Assembly: GCF_038397715.1 (NCBI RefSeq)
Contig: NZ_CP151633.1
Coordinates: forward strand, 2,294,001-2,358,000
DNA from: Microbacterium sp. LWO14-1.2
Lineage (GTDB): Bacteria > Actinomycetota > Actinomycetes > Actinomycetales > Microbacteriaceae
Direction of reading: 5' to 3'
Length of the DNA stretch: 64,000 nt
Shown here piece by piece: positions 50,683-58,494 of the stretch. Under the pieces are notes generated by a model. It was not told the origin of the DNA. It was given only the letters and a program-made list of their open reading frames with translations, and ran no database searches. Both the position numbers and the translations under genes were made by a program. Each line of letters starts with the position of its first letter. The first letter of the stretch is position 1.

Positions 50683-51486
50683 TCAGCTGACCGTGCCTGC
50701 GCGAGAAGCCGCGCCGTCGTCGTCGATGTGCAGAAGAGATGCCTGCGACTGCTCCTGCTGCAGCTGGAACTCGAACCGCGATCGGTCGCCTCTGTGGTGC
50801 GCGACGAAGTACTCCATGGGGATGCCGTCTGCGCCCCGACTCACGCTGCGCAGCCTCAGCAGGGCCGACCCGGCGCTCACGCCGAGGTGCTGGGCCTGCT
50901 CGTGCGTCGCCACGGTGGCCTCGGCGGAGCGCACCCCGCTCGTCGCGACGATGCCGTTCTCGGCCAGCACGCGGTACAGCGACGCCTCCGACAGATCGAC
51001 GCCGAGCGTGACCGCGCCGACGGCCTCGGGCATCCAGGTCGTGGAGAGCGACCACGGCTCGCCGTCGACGTGACGCAGGCGCTCGAGCACCACGACCGGC
51101 GTACCGGGGGCCACCTCGAGCGCGGTCGCGATCTCGTCGTCGGCGAGCGCCTGCTCGTGCCGGAGCACGTCGCTGTGCACGTGTCCGCCGCGGCGCTCCA
51201 CGTCGTCGTACAGGCCCACGAGCGTATGCACCAGGCTTTCGCTCGTGCGCGGGCGCGACACGAACGTGCCCTTGCCCTTGACGCGTTCGACGAGTCCCTC
51301 GTGCTCGAGCTGCGCGAGCGCCTGCCTCACCACGGTGCGCGAGATGCCGTACCGCTCGCACAGCCGGTGCTCGCCGGGGAGCGGATCGCCCGGCTGCAGG
51401 CCGTCGCGGTCGATGCCCTCGATGATCAGCTGCCGCAGCTGGTCGTACATCGGCGCCGCGGAGTGCCGGTCGATCGAGTCCTCCAT
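50683..51486 (-). CDS. GntR-family regulator with UTRA domain
   Basis: 267 residues: GntR winged HTH (residues about 10-75, PMYDQLRQLIIEGIDRDGLQPGDPLPGEHRLCERYGISRTVVRQALAQLEHEGLV) and a HutC-type UTRA ligand domain (about 100-245, VVLERLRHVDGEPWSLSTTWMP ... YRVLAENGI). Last gene of the rbsK-rbsD-gntR unit, one base after rbsD. By position it is the likely repressor of that unit and of the divergent FSA-type gene, using the inverted repeat at 52969-52986. Confidence 0.9.
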   Translation of the reverse strand: MEDSIDRHSAAPMYDQLRQLIIEGIDRDGLQPGDPLPGEHRLCERYGISRTVVRQALAQLEHEGLVERVKGKGTFVSRPRTSESLVHTLVGLYDDVERRGGHVHSDVLRHEQALADDEIATALEVAPGTPVVVLERLRHVDGEPWSLSTTWMPEAVGAVTLGVDLSEASLYRVLAENGIVATSGVRSAEATVATHEQAQHLGVSAGSALLRLRSVSRGADGIPMEYFVAHHRGDRSRFEFQLQQEQSQASLLHIDDDGAASRAGTVS

Positions 51487-51487
51487 G

Positions 51488-51892
51488 TCAGTACGCCACC
51501 CCCGCGTGCAGGATCACGTTGGCGTAGGGCGTGAACTCCCCGGACCGCACGAAGGCACGCGCGCTCTGCGACAGGGCCTTGAACTCGACGTGTGGGAGGA
51601 GCTGGATCTCGAAGTCCTGATCGGCGAACCGCTCGCGCAGAGCCTCGAGCACCTCGGGGCTCTTCTCGGCCACCTCCGCCGACACCGTCGCTCCCTCGAC
51701 CACGAGCTCCGCGAGCACGGTGTCGAGCACGTCGAAGAACGCCGGAGCGCCAGGGCGGTAGGCGAGATCGATGCGCTCCGACCCGGTCGGGATGGGCAGC
51801 CCGGCGTCGGTCACGACGATCAGGTCGGTGTGCCCGGTCTCGCTGATGACGCGGGACAGGGCGGGGTTGATGGTCGTGGCGGTCTTGCGCAT
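51488..51892 (-). CDS. rbsD: D-ribose pyranase
   Basis: 134-residue RbsD/FucU-family sugar mutarotase, interconverting pyranose and furanose forms. The catalytic His21 is in SETGHTDLIVVTDAGLPIP; the C-terminal FTPYANVILHAGVAY has the Tyr/Asn/Gly pattern of the RbsD branch. Clustering with ribokinase supports D-ribose, but the domain family also contains fucose mutarotase. Start ATG at 51892; 50 bp after rbsK. Confidence 0.9.
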   Translation of the reverse strand: MRKTATTINPALSRVISETGHTDLIVVTDAGLPIPTGSERIDLAYRPGAPAFFDVLDTVLAELVVEGATVSAEVAEKSPEVLEALRERFADQDFEIQLLPHVEFKALSQSARAFVRSGEFTPYANVILHAGVAY

Positions 51893-51942
51893 GGTGCTCC
51901 TCGACTCGGTGTTCGACTCTGGACGACGGACCGGATGCCGCG

Positions 51943-52896
51943 TCAGGCGGCGGCTTCGCGGGCGGACAGGAACGCGTCGACCTCGGCGCGCAGCGGCAGG
52001 CTCGGCGATGCGCCCTGCTTGGTGACGGCGAGCGCTCCTGCCGCGGTGGCGAGGCGCACGGCATCCGACAGCGTGCTGCCGTTCGCGAGAGCGGCGCCGA
52101 GGTATCCGGCATACGCATCGCCCGCGGCGGTCGTGTCGACGGCCTCGACGGGGAACGGCGGGATGACGGTCGCCCCCTCGGCCGTGACGACGCACGAGCC
52201 CTGACCCGCGAGCGTGATGACGGCCGCGCCGACGCCCCGGTCGAGGAACCACCGGCCCGCCTGCTCGGCCGTGGCGGCGTCGACGACCTCGACGCCGCTC
52301 AGCAGCGACGCCTCCGTCTCGTTCGGGGTGACGATGTCGATGTTGCGCCACACGTCGTCGGGCAGCGGGGCGGCGGGGGCGGGATCGAGGATCACGGTCA
52401 TGCCGTGCTCCTGTCCGCGCGCCGTGATGTGGGCGGTGAGGGCAGACGGTGTCTCGAGCTGCGTGAGCAGCACCGACGTGGTCGGGGCGAGGGCGGTCAG
52501 CGCGTCGTCGATCTGCTCGGCGCTCAGCGCGGCGTTGGCGAGGGGCACCATGACGATGTCGTTCTGCGCCGAGGCGTCGACGCGGATGTGGGCGATGCCG
52601 GTGGGACCGGGGACCGTGCGCAGATGCGCGAGGTCGACGCCGGCATCGCTCAGCCCGGTGACGACGAGGTCGTGGAACAGGTCGTCGCCGACGCATCCGA
52701 CGAAGCTCGTGCGGGCGCCGGACCGACCGGCGGCGACCGCTTGGTTCGCTCCCTTGCCGCCGACCATGAGCGTGAACTCGTCTCCGAGGATCGTCTCGCC
52801 CCGCGCGGGGAGCCGGGTGGAGAAGGTCGTGACGTCGGCGGTGACGCTGCCGACGATGACGACTCCCGAACGATCGGCCGAGGTGGCGGGGGTCAT
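51943..52896 (-). CDS. rbsK: Ribokinase
   Basis: 317-residue PfkB-family kinase that phosphorylates D-ribose at O5. It has the substrate motif GGKGANQAVAAGRSGA (46-61), the Asp254-x5-Asp260 motif DTTAAGDAYAG with catalytic Asp260 (AAGD as in ribokinases, not GAGD) and the ATP-contacting ITLAGQGSCVV. The ATG at 52896 with CAGGAG five bases before it was chosen over upstream in-frame starts. Head of rbsK-rbsD-gntR, divergent from the transaldolase-like gene. No ribose importer adjoins; the ABC system at 59474-64000 is ribose-type but sits with fucose genes. Confidence 0.92.
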   Translation of the reverse strand: MTPATSADRSGVVIVGSVTADVTTFSTRLPARGETILGDEFTLMVGGKGANQAVAAGRSGARTSFVGCVGDDLFHDLVVTGLSDAGVDLAHLRTVPGPTGIAHIRVDASAQNDIVMVPLANAALSAEQIDDALTALAPTTSVLLTQLETPSALTAHITARGQEHGMTVILDPAPAAPLPDDVWRNIDIVTPNETEASLLSGVEVVDAATAEQAGRWFLDRGVGAAVITLAGQGSCVVTAEGATVIPPFPVEAVDTTAAGDAYAGYLGAALANGSTLSDAVRLATAAGALAVTKQGASPSLPLRAEVDAFLSAREAAA

Positions 52897-52928
52897 GGGG
52901 CTCCTGATCGTCGTCGATCCGCGGTGCT

Positions 52929-52957
52929 TTGACATCCTCCGCGGCTGTCATTACATT
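52929..52957 (+). promoter_or_regulatory. Consensus promoter of the transaldolase-like gene (TTGACA-17-TACATT)
   Basis: TTGACA (52929-52934), a 17-bp spacer and TACATT (52952-52957). On the minus strand TAATGT (52958-52953) overlaps this -10 and fits as -10 of rbsK, whose -35 would fall within the inverted repeat at 52969-52986. Confidence 0.7.
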
Positions 52958-52968
52958 AGCCGAATCCG

Positions 52969-52986
52969 AACCTGTAACGACAGGTT
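52969..52986. promoter_or_regulatory. Perfect inverted repeat operator (AACCTGT-aacg-ACAGGTT)
   Basis: Seven-base arms spaced by four bases, lying just after the plus-strand start point (about 52964) and over the -35 region of the minus-strand promoter, so a bound repressor would shut both. The GntR/UTRA regulator encoded at 50683-51486 is the obvious candidate; the HutC-type consensus also has TGT and ACA arms. Confidence 0.65.
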
Positions 52987-53002
52987 GTGCGCAAGGAGAT
53001 CC

Positions 53003-53665
53003 ATGACCGCGTCGTCCCCCCGCCTCTACGTCGACAGCGCCGATCTCGACCGGGTCTCCTCACTCCTCGCCACCGGCGTCGTGCACGGCGTGACGACGAA
53101 CCCGACGATCCTCGAACGGGGCGGGCGCACCGCGGCAGAGATCCCCGACCTCTACACGCGGTGGACAGAAGAGGGCGCCCGCGAGGTGTTCTTCCAGACC
53201 TGGGGCGGCGACACCGCGTCGTTCCTGCGCAACGCCGACGGCATCCGCGCGCTCGGCGACCGAGTGGCCGTGAAGGTCCCCGCGACGCGCGACGGCTTCG
53301 CCGCGGCATCCGCCCTCGTCCGCGACGGGGCCACCGTGCTCGTCACCGCCGTCTACTCCGTCGCGCAGGCGCTGACCTGCGCGAGCATCGGCGCCCAGTA
53401 CATCGCCCCCTATCTCGGGCGGATGCGGGATGCCGGGATCGACGGCGACGCCATGATCGCCGAGATGCAGCAGATGTGCGCCGGCAGCGGATCGAACGTG
53501 CTCGCCGCGAGCCTGCGGTCACCCGACGACATCACCGGCCTGCGGCTCGCCGGTGTGCCGTACTTCACCGCGGCGCCCGACGTGCTCGACGCCGTGCTGT
53601 TCCACGAGGTGAGCGACAGCTCGGCGGCCGAGTTCGACGCGGCCATGGTCCGCCTCGGAGCCTGA
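53003..53665 (+). CDS. Transaldolase/fructose-6-phosphate aldolase (FSA)-type enzyme
   Basis: 220-residue class I aldolase of the small FSA branch. Schiff-base Lys91 (VAVKVPATRDG), Gln65 (FFQTWG) and Tyr136 (YIAPYLGRM) follow the spacing of Escherichia coli FSA (Gln59, Lys85, Tyr131), and TTNPTIL marks the N-terminal barrel strand. It may split or transfer dihydroxyacetone units on a sugar phosphate; it is not the longer pentose-phosphate transaldolase. AAGGAG lies four bases before the ATG. Shares operator region with rbsK. Confidence 0.85.
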   Translation: MTASSPRLYVDSADLDRVSSLLATGVVHGVTTNPTILERGGRTAAEIPDLYTRWTEEGAREVFFQTWGGDTASFLRNADGIRALGDRVAVKVPATRDGFAAASALVRDGATVLVTAVYSVAQALTCASIGAQYIAPYLGRMRDAGIDGDAMIAEMQQMCAGSGSNVLAASLRSPDDITGLRLAGVPYFTAAPDVLDAVLFHEVSDSSAAEFDAAMVRLGA

Positions 53666-53737
53666 GCTCCGCCCTGGACCCGCGGCCTGAGATCGGGCCC
53701 GGACTCGGGGGCGGTGTGCGCGACCCGGCCGTGCCGA

Positions 53738-54415
53738 TCAGGCCGTGGCCGCTTGGCGCAGCCACCGCTCGACGCCGGCGATGTGGGCCGTTGCGAGCGA
53801 CGTGGCGAGCGCGGGGTCGTGCTGCGCGATCGCGTCGGCGATGGCGCGATGCTCCGAGAGGGTGCGCTCGGCCGCGCCGCCCTCGGTGAGACCGCGCCAG
53901 ATGCGCGCTCTGACTGTCTGGCTGCTGAGGTGCTCGATGAGGCTCGCGAGGTAGGCGTTGCCCGACATCGCCACGATCTCACGATGGAAGCGGATGTCGT
54001 GCTCGACCAGCTCCTCGATTCCCACCGACGCGTCGACCGCCTCGACCTCGGCCTCGATGCGGGCGATCGCATCGTCGGTGGCGAGGGACGCGGCGAGGCC
54101 GGTGGCCTGCGACTCCAGCATCCGTCTCACCGCGAAGATCTCGAGCATCGAGTCGTCGTCGTGCATGTCGACGACGAAGGAGATGGCCTCCAGCAGCAGG
54201 TGCGGCTCGAGGCTCGTGACATAGGTGCCGTCGCCGCGGCGCACGTCGAGCACGCGGATCACCTCGAGCGCCTTCACGGCCTCGCGCATCGAGTTGCGCG
54301 ACAGGCCGAGGCGCTCCGACAGCTCCTTCTCGGGCGGGAGGCGATCGCCGGGGGCGAGCTCACCCGACACGATCATCGCCTTGATCTTCTCGATCGCCTC
54401 GTCTGTCACGGCCAT
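53738..54415 (-). CDS. FadR-family (GntR) regulator of the L-fucose region
   Basis: 225 residues: winged HTH (AIEKIKAMIVSGELAPGDRLPPEKELSERLGLSRNSMREAVKALEVIRVLDVRRGDGTYV) and an FCD domain (about 95-220, with DIRFHREIVAMSGNAYLASLI and EHRAIADAI). The metal-site Asp/His residues are present. Divergent from the fuconolactonase gene, with palindrome-like bases in the 46-bp gap, and 2.7 kb from a clear palindrome between the fucD and FAH genes, so it is the likely local repressor that responds to a pathway acid. TAGGAT six bases upstream gives a leaderless mRNA. Confidence 0.9.
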   Translation of the reverse strand: MAVTDEAIEKIKAMIVSGELAPGDRLPPEKELSERLGLSRNSMREAVKALEVIRVLDVRRGDGTYVTSLEPHLLLEAISFVVDMHDDDSMLEIFAVRRMLESQATGLAASLATDDAIARIEAEVEAVDASVGIEELVEHDIRFHREIVAMSGNAYLASLIEHLSSQTVRARIWRGLTEGGAAERTLSEHRAIADAIAQHDPALATSLATAHIAGVERWLRQAATA

Positions 54416-54421
54416 GGCGTC

Positions 54422-54427
54422 ATCCTA
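54422..54427 (-). promoter_or_regulatory. Leaderless-type -10 (TAGGAT) of the fuc-region FadR gene
   Basis: TAGGAT on the minus strand ends six bases before the ATG at 54415. Confidence 0.55.
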
Positions 54428-54432
54428 GCGAT

Positions 54433-54443
54433 TGATCCGATGT
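54433..54443. promoter_or_regulatory. Partial copy of the fucose operator (TGATC-C-GATGT)
   Basis: The bases ATCCGATGTCT at 54435-54445 are identical to part of the complement of the palindrome at 57135-57145, with the left arm degenerate by two bases. It sits between the divergent FadR and lactonase promoters, the place for autoregulation. Confidence 0.45.
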
Positions 54444-54449
54444 CTGCGG

Positions 54450-54455
54450 CAGGAT
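54450..54455 (+). promoter_or_regulatory. Leaderless-type -10 (CAGGAT) of the lactonase gene
   Basis: CAGGAT ends six bases before the ATG at 54462. Confidence 0.45.
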
Positions 54456-54461
54456 GGTCGC

Positions 54462-55430
54462 ATGCGCGTACTCGATTCGCACCTGCACCTGTGGGATCCC
54501 GAGATCCTGCACTACTCCTGGCTCGAAGGACCGCTCGCATGGCGGTTCGCCGACACCGAGATCGACCACGCGCGCATCACCCGCGCGACCATCGAGCACG
54601 CCGTGTTCGTGCAGGCGGGCACCGACGACGAGGACTTCCTCGCCGAGGTGCAGTGGGTCGCGAGCCTCGCGCCGGCCATCGGCGTGACCGGCATCGTCGC
54701 CGGCGCCCGCCTCGATCGCGGCACCGACACCACCGCGCACCTCGAGGGACTCGAGACCGAACCGCTCGTCGTCGGCGTGCGGCACATCCTGCAGGACGAG
54801 GCCGACGGGCTCGCCGTCTCCGCGGGATTCATCACGGGCGCCCGCGAGGTCGCCGCGCGCGGCTGGACCTTCGACGCCTGCATCCGCGAGGCGCAGCTGC
54901 CGGAGATCTCGCGCCTCGCCGCGGCCGTGCCCGAGTTGCGGATCGTGCTCGACCACCTCGGCAAGCCCGCCGTCGGCACCGCGGGCGCGCCGGTGGGACC
55001 GAGCCCCGAGTGGGTGCGCGACCTCGACGACCTCGCGCGGCATCCGCAGGTCTCCTGCAAGCTCTCCGGGCTGCCGGCCGAAGCCGGCGGCGACTGGACG
55101 GCCGCGCAGCTCGTGCCGTTCCTCGACGCCGCGGCCGACGCGTTCGGCGGGGATCGCCTGATGTGGGGGAGCGACTGGCCCGTCTCGGTCATCGGACCGG
55201 CGGAGGCCGGGGACCCGCACGCTCCCGAGGACGGCTCCGCGACCTACCAGCCTCATGCGCGCGACCGCTGGGCGGAGACGGTGATCGACTGGGCGCAGGC
55301 GCGCGGTCACGACCTCGACGCCCTGTTCTGGCGGAACGCCGAGGAGTTCTACGGTCTCGGCAGGCGCAGGGCCCAGGATGCCGACGAATCGCCGCGCCGC
55401 GGCATCCTGGGCTGGCTGCTCGGGGACTGA
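54462..55430 (+). CDS. L-fuconolactone hydrolase-like amidohydrolase (COG3618)
   Basis: 322-residue metal-dependent hydrolase barrel. The N-terminal His7-x-His9 (LDSHLHLWDP), the strand end VLDHLGKP and the C-terminal metal/acid motif MWGSDWPVS are those of the COG3618 lactonases. It would hydrolyse L-fucono-1,5-lactone (or 1,4-) to L-fuconate, between the aldo/keto reductase and FucD steps. The C-terminus after FWRNAEEFYGL has about 25 extra residues. Convergent to the SDR of the same pathway, 17 bp apart. Confidence 0.87.
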   Translation: MRVLDSHLHLWDPEILHYSWLEGPLAWRFADTEIDHARITRATIEHAVFVQAGTDDEDFLAEVQWVASLAPAIGVTGIVAGARLDRGTDTTAHLEGLETEPLVVGVRHILQDEADGLAVSAGFITGAREVAARGWTFDACIREAQLPEISRLAAAVPELRIVLDHLGKPAVGTAGAPVGPSPEWVRDLDDLARHPQVSCKLSGLPAEAGGDWTAAQLVPFLDAAADAFGGDRLMWGSDWPVSVIGPAEAGDPHAPEDGSATYQPHARDRWAETVIDWAQARGHDLDALFWRNAEEFYGLGRRRAQDADESPRRGILGWLLGD

Positions 55431-55447
55431 CCCCGCTGCCCGACCGG

Positions 55448-56206
55448 TCAGCTGCCGACGGGACGGAGGCGCAGCCGCGCCATTCCGCCGTCGACCTCGA
55501 TGAACGTGCCCGTCGTCGATCCGGCCTCGGGGGAGACGAGGTAGGCGACCGCGGCGGCGACCTCGCTCGGCGACACGAGGCGTCCGTGCGGTTGCCGCGC
55601 TTCGAGCGCCGCCCGCTCGGCCTCGGGGTCGACCGCGCTGTCGAGCAGCCGCCCCACCCACGGGGTGTCGGCGGTGCCGGGGTTCACGGCGTTGACGCGG
55701 ATGCCCTCACGCAGGTGGTCGGTGGCCATCGCACGGGTGAGCGCTTCGACGGCGCCCTTCGACGCGCTGTACAGAGCGCGCTGCGGCAGGCCGGTGGTCG
55801 ACGCGATCGACGCGGTGTTGCAGATCGACGCGTTCGGCGACTTCCGCAGCCACGGCAGCGCGGCGGCGGTCACGCGGGCGATGCCGGTGACGTTGATCGA
55901 CAGCACGCGTGCCCACTCGTCGTCGTCGTTCGCCGTGACGTCGCCCTGCGCTCCGATTCCCGCGTTGTTGACGACGATGTCGATGCGACCGAACCTCTCG
56001 GCGACGGCCGCGACCGCGGCATCCACCGACGCCCGGTCGGAGACGTCTGCGGTGAAGGCGGCGAACGCGGCATCCGCCCCCGAGGTGTCGCGGTCGAGCA
56101 CCGCGATCCGCGCGCCGTCGGCGTGCAGTCGTACGGCGATCGCGGCGCCGAGACCCGAGGCCCCGCCCGTGACGATCGCGACAAGTCCGTCCAGTGCTCC
56201 GGTCAT
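55448..56206 (-). CDS. SDR dehydrogenase, 2-keto-3-deoxy-L-fuconate dehydrogenase candidate
   Basis: 252 residues: TGGASGLGAAIAVRL (12-26), NNAGIGAQGD, catalytic Ser (NTASIASTTG) and Tyr-x-x-x-Lys in LYSASKGAVEAL, then PGTADTPWVGRL. By place in the cluster it oxidises 2-keto-3-deoxy-L-fuconate at C4 to the 2,4-diketo acid. The PGTADTPW segment recalls the Xanthomonas and human (BDH2-like) L-fucose pathway dehydrogenases. It overlaps the FAH gene by four bases (ATGA) and lies downstream of it in one operon. Confidence 0.88.
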   Translation of the reverse strand: MTGALDGLVAIVTGGASGLGAAIAVRLHADGARIAVLDRDTSGADAAFAAFTADVSDRASVDAAVAAVAERFGRIDIVVNNAGIGAQGDVTANDDDEWARVLSINVTGIARVTAAALPWLRKSPNASICNTASIASTTGLPQRALYSASKGAVEALTRAMATDHLREGIRVNAVNPGTADTPWVGRLLDSAVDPEAERAALEARQPHGRLVSPSEVAAAVAYLVSPEAGSTTGTFIEVDGGMARLRLRPVGS

Positions 56207-57063
56207 CTCTGCGCCTCCCAGGCCACGAACTCCTGGCGCTGATGCCCAAGTCCCTCGATCTCGATCTCCACGACGTCCCCGGCCTTCAGATACGGGAACT
56301 TCCCACCGAACGCGACGCCCTGCGGCGTGCCGGTGAGGATGAGGTCGCCCGGCTCGAGCGTGACGTACTGCGACAGGTGATGCACGATCGTGCGCACGTC
56401 GAAGATCATGTCGTTCGTGTTCGAGTCCTGGCGGGGCTCTCCGTTGACCCAGCTCCGCAGGCGCAGGGATCCGACCTCGACCTCGTCGGGGGTGACCAGC
56501 CACGGGCCGGTCGGGTTGAAGCCCGCCGCGATCTTGCCCTTCGACCACTGACCGCCGGAGACCTCCATCTGGAACGCGCGCTCCGAGACGTCGTTGGCCG
56601 TGACGTACCCGGCGATGTGCGCGTCGGCCTCCTCCGGGGAGTCGAGGTAGGCCGCGCGGGCGCCGATCACGATGCCGAGCTCGACCTCCCAGTCGGTCTT
56701 CTCGCTGCCGCGGGGAATGGTGACCGTGTCGTTCGGTCCGACCACGGTGTTCGGGGTCTTCAGGAACATGATCGGCACGGTGGGCGGCTCCGCACCCGAC
56801 TCGCGGGCATGGGCCGCGTAGTTCTGGCCGATGCAGATGACGGCGCTCGGGCGAGCGATCGGGGCGCCGATGCGCATCGACGCGGCGTCCTCGAGCTCGG
56901 GGAGACCGCCGTCGGCGAGTCCCGCTTCGACGAGCGCGCGAACATCGCCGGCGAGGAATGCGCCGTCGACATCGGATGTCACGGACCGCAGATCGAAGTA
57001 GCGGTCTCCATCCACGAGGACGGGGATCTCGGCCCCGGGGGCTCCTAGGCGTGCGAACTTCAT
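56203..57063 (-). CDS. FAH-family hydrolase, 2,4-diketo-3-deoxy-L-fuconate hydrolase candidate
   Basis: 286-residue FAHD-type hydrolase. The catalytic lid/active-site start is CIGQNYAAHARESG, metal ligands are in DWEVELGIVIG (Glu-x-Glu) and NDVSERAFQ, and GTPQGVAFG closes the core. It would split the 2,4-diketo acid to pyruvate and L-lactate, ending the route. First gene of the FAH-SDR unit; AGGAGAG is three to five bases before the ATG. Transcribed from a promoter overlapping that of fucD. Confidence 0.9.
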   Translation of the reverse strand: MKFARLGAPGAEIPVLVDGDRYFDLRSVTSDVDGAFLAGDVRALVEAGLADGGLPELEDAASMRIGAPIARPSAVICIGQNYAAHARESGAEPPTVPIMFLKTPNTVVGPNDTVTIPRGSEKTDWEVELGIVIGARAAYLDSPEEADAHIAGYVTANDVSERAFQMEVSGGQWSKGKIAAGFNPTGPWLVTPDEVEVGSLRLRSWVNGEPRQDSNTNDMIFDVRTIVHHLSQYVTLEPGDLILTGTPQGVAFGGKFPYLKAGDVVEIEIEGLGHQRQEFVAWEAQR

Positions 57064-57096
57064 GTCTCTCCTGCTCGGTCGGATCGTCGTCGGCCC

Positions 57097-57116
57097 GGAC
57101 CACGTCGTGGTGGTCC
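57097..57116 (-). promoter_or_regulatory. Hairpin and nested palindrome in the FAH leader
   Basis: GGACCAC (57097-57103) and GTGGTCC (57110-57116) form a 7-bp stem with 6-nt loop, and CCACGTCGTGG (57100-57110) is a palindrome inside it. It lies in the leader of the FAH transcript, about 35-55 nt before the start. Role unknown. Confidence 0.4.
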
Positions 57117-57122
57117 GCCTCG

Positions 57123-57152
57123 TTGACAGTATAGACATCGGATGTTTACACT
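57123..57152 (+). promoter_or_regulatory. fucD promoter (TTGACA-18-TACACT)
   Basis: TTGACA at 57123-57128 and TACACT at 57147-57152 with an 18-bp spacer that contains the palindrome at 57135-57145. Confidence 0.65.
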
Positions 57153-57156
57153 CCAA
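57128..57156 (-). promoter_or_regulatory. FAH operon promoter (TTGGAG-17-TATACT)
   Basis: On the minus strand TTGGAG (57156-57151), a 17-bp spacer and TATACT (57133-57128). The same palindrome falls in this spacer too. Confidence 0.6.
57135..57145. promoter_or_regulatory. Fucose operator palindrome (ACATC-G-GATGT)
   Basis: Perfect 11-bp palindrome, extended by matching TA/TA bases to TAgACATCgGATGTtTA. It occupies the spacers of both divergent promoters, so one bound repressor would block both operons. The FadR-family regulator at 53738-54415 is the likely ligand. Confidence 0.65.
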
Positions 57157-57198
57157 GGGATCTGCACGGACGTCCCCTGCCGTGCCCGAGAGGAACCC

Positions 57199-58494
57199 GT
57201 GAGCCGCATCGTCGCCCTCGACACCACCGACATCCGCTTCCCCACCTCGCTCAGCCTGGACGGGTCGGACGCCATGAACCCCGACCCCGACTACTCGGCG
57301 GCGTACGTGATCGTGCGCACCGACGCCGCGGACGGCATCGACGGCCACGCGTTCGTCTTCACGATCGGCCGCGGCAACGACGTGCAGGTGGCCGCGATCG
57401 ATGCGCTCGCCGGACACCTCGTCGGACGCGAGATCGAGCCGCTGCTCGACGACATGGGCGGCACGTTCCGCGACATCATCGGCGACTCGCAGCTGCGCTG
57501 GCTGGGCCCCGAGAAGGGCGTCATGCACATGGCCATCGGCGCGGTCATCAATGCGCTGTGGGACATCAAGGCCAAGCGGGCGGGGCTGCCGCTGTGGCAG
57601 CTGCTCGCCCGGATGACCCCGGAAGAGCTCGTCAACCTCGTCGACTTCCGCTATCTCACCAACGCGCTCACGCCGGCCGAGGCGCTCGAGATCCTCCGAG
57701 CCGCAGAGCCCGGCCGTGCCGAGCGGGAGCAGGAACTGCTCGCCACCGGCTACCCCGGTTACACCACCAGCCCCGGCTGGCTCGGCTACTCCGACGAGAA
57801 GCTCGAACGGCTCGCCCGCGAGGCGATGGCCGACGGGTTCACGCAGATCAAGCTCAAGGTCGGTGCCGACCTCGACGACGACATCCGCCGATTCCGCAAG
57901 GCGCGCGAGGTGTGCGGTCCCGACTTCCCCATCGCGATCGACGCGAACCAGCGCTGGGAGGTGTCGGAGGCGATCGAGTGGGTGAACGCGCTCGCCGAGT
58001 TCCACCCCGCCTGGATCGAGGAGCCGACCAGCCCCGACGACGTGCTCGGTCACGCCGAGATCGCGCGGGGGGTCGCCCCCATCCGCGTCGCCACCGGCGA
58101 GCACGCCCAGAACCGGGTGATCTTCAAGCAGCTGCTGCAGGCCGACGCGATCTCCGTCATGCAGATCGACGCGGTGCGCGTCGCCGGGGTCAACGAGAAC
58201 ATCGCGAACCTGCTGCTCGCGGCCAAGTTCGGCGTGCCCGTCTGCCCGCACGCCGGGGGCGTGGGACTGTGCGAGGCCGTGCAGCACCTGTCGATGTTCG
58301 ACTTCGTCGCGGTCACCGGCACCCGCGAAGGACGCATGATCGAGTTCGTCGATCACCTGCACGAGCACTTCGTGGTGCCCACCGACATCCGCGGCGGGTC
58401 GTACACGGCGCCGACCGCCCCGGGTGCGGGCATGGAGATGAAGGCGGCTAGCATCGAGGCCTACACGTGGACCGGCGAGCATGTCACCGTCTGA
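57199..58494 (+). CDS. fucD: L-fuconate dehydratase
   Basis: 431-residue enolase-superfamily enzyme that removes water from L-fuconate to give 2-keto-3-deoxy-L-fuconate. Reading from the GTG at 57199, the residues fall at the positions known for Xanthomonas campestris FucD: Lys218-x-Lys220 (IKLKVG), metal ligands Asp248, Glu274 and Glu301, and the Asp324/His351 dyad (MQID, CPHAGG). [23 protein letters not shown] is the fuconate-dehydratase/ENOSF1 N-terminal signature. GAGAGGA lies five bases before the GTG, which argues against the upstream ATG at 57142. The aldo/keto reductase gene overlaps its end by 14 bp. Confidence 0.95.
   Translation: MSRIVALDTTDIRFPTSLSLDGSDAMNPDPDYSAAYVIVRTDAADGIDGHAFVFTIGRGNDVQVAAIDALAGHLVGREIEPLLDDMGGTFRDIIGDSQLRWLGPEKGVMHMAIGAVINALWDIKAKRAGLPLWQLLARMTPEELVNLVDFRYLTNALTPAEALEILRAAEPGRAEREQELLATGYPGYTTSPGWLGYSDEKLERLAREAMADGFTQIKLKVGADLDDDIRRFRKAREVCGPDFPIAIDANQRWEVSEAIEWVNALAEFHPAWIEEPTSPDDVLGHAEIARGVAPIRVATGEHAQNRVIFKQLLQADAISVMQIDAVRVAGVNENIANLLLAAKFGVPVCPHAGGVGLCEAVQHLSMFDFVAVTGTREGRMIEFVDHLHEHFVVPTDIRGGSYTAPTAPGAGMEMKAASIEAYTWTGEHVTV

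Noticed and set aside
51488..51892. L-fucose mutarotase for the nearby fucose route
   Set aside because: The gene sits in an operon with ribokinase and its own GntR regulator and reads as the RbsD branch. A cross-role is possible but not supported by sequence.
53683..53745. CGGCCTGA/TCAGGCCG inverted repeat as a terminator
   Set aside because: The arms are 8 bp but 47 bases apart and one overlaps a stop codon; too long a loop to trust.
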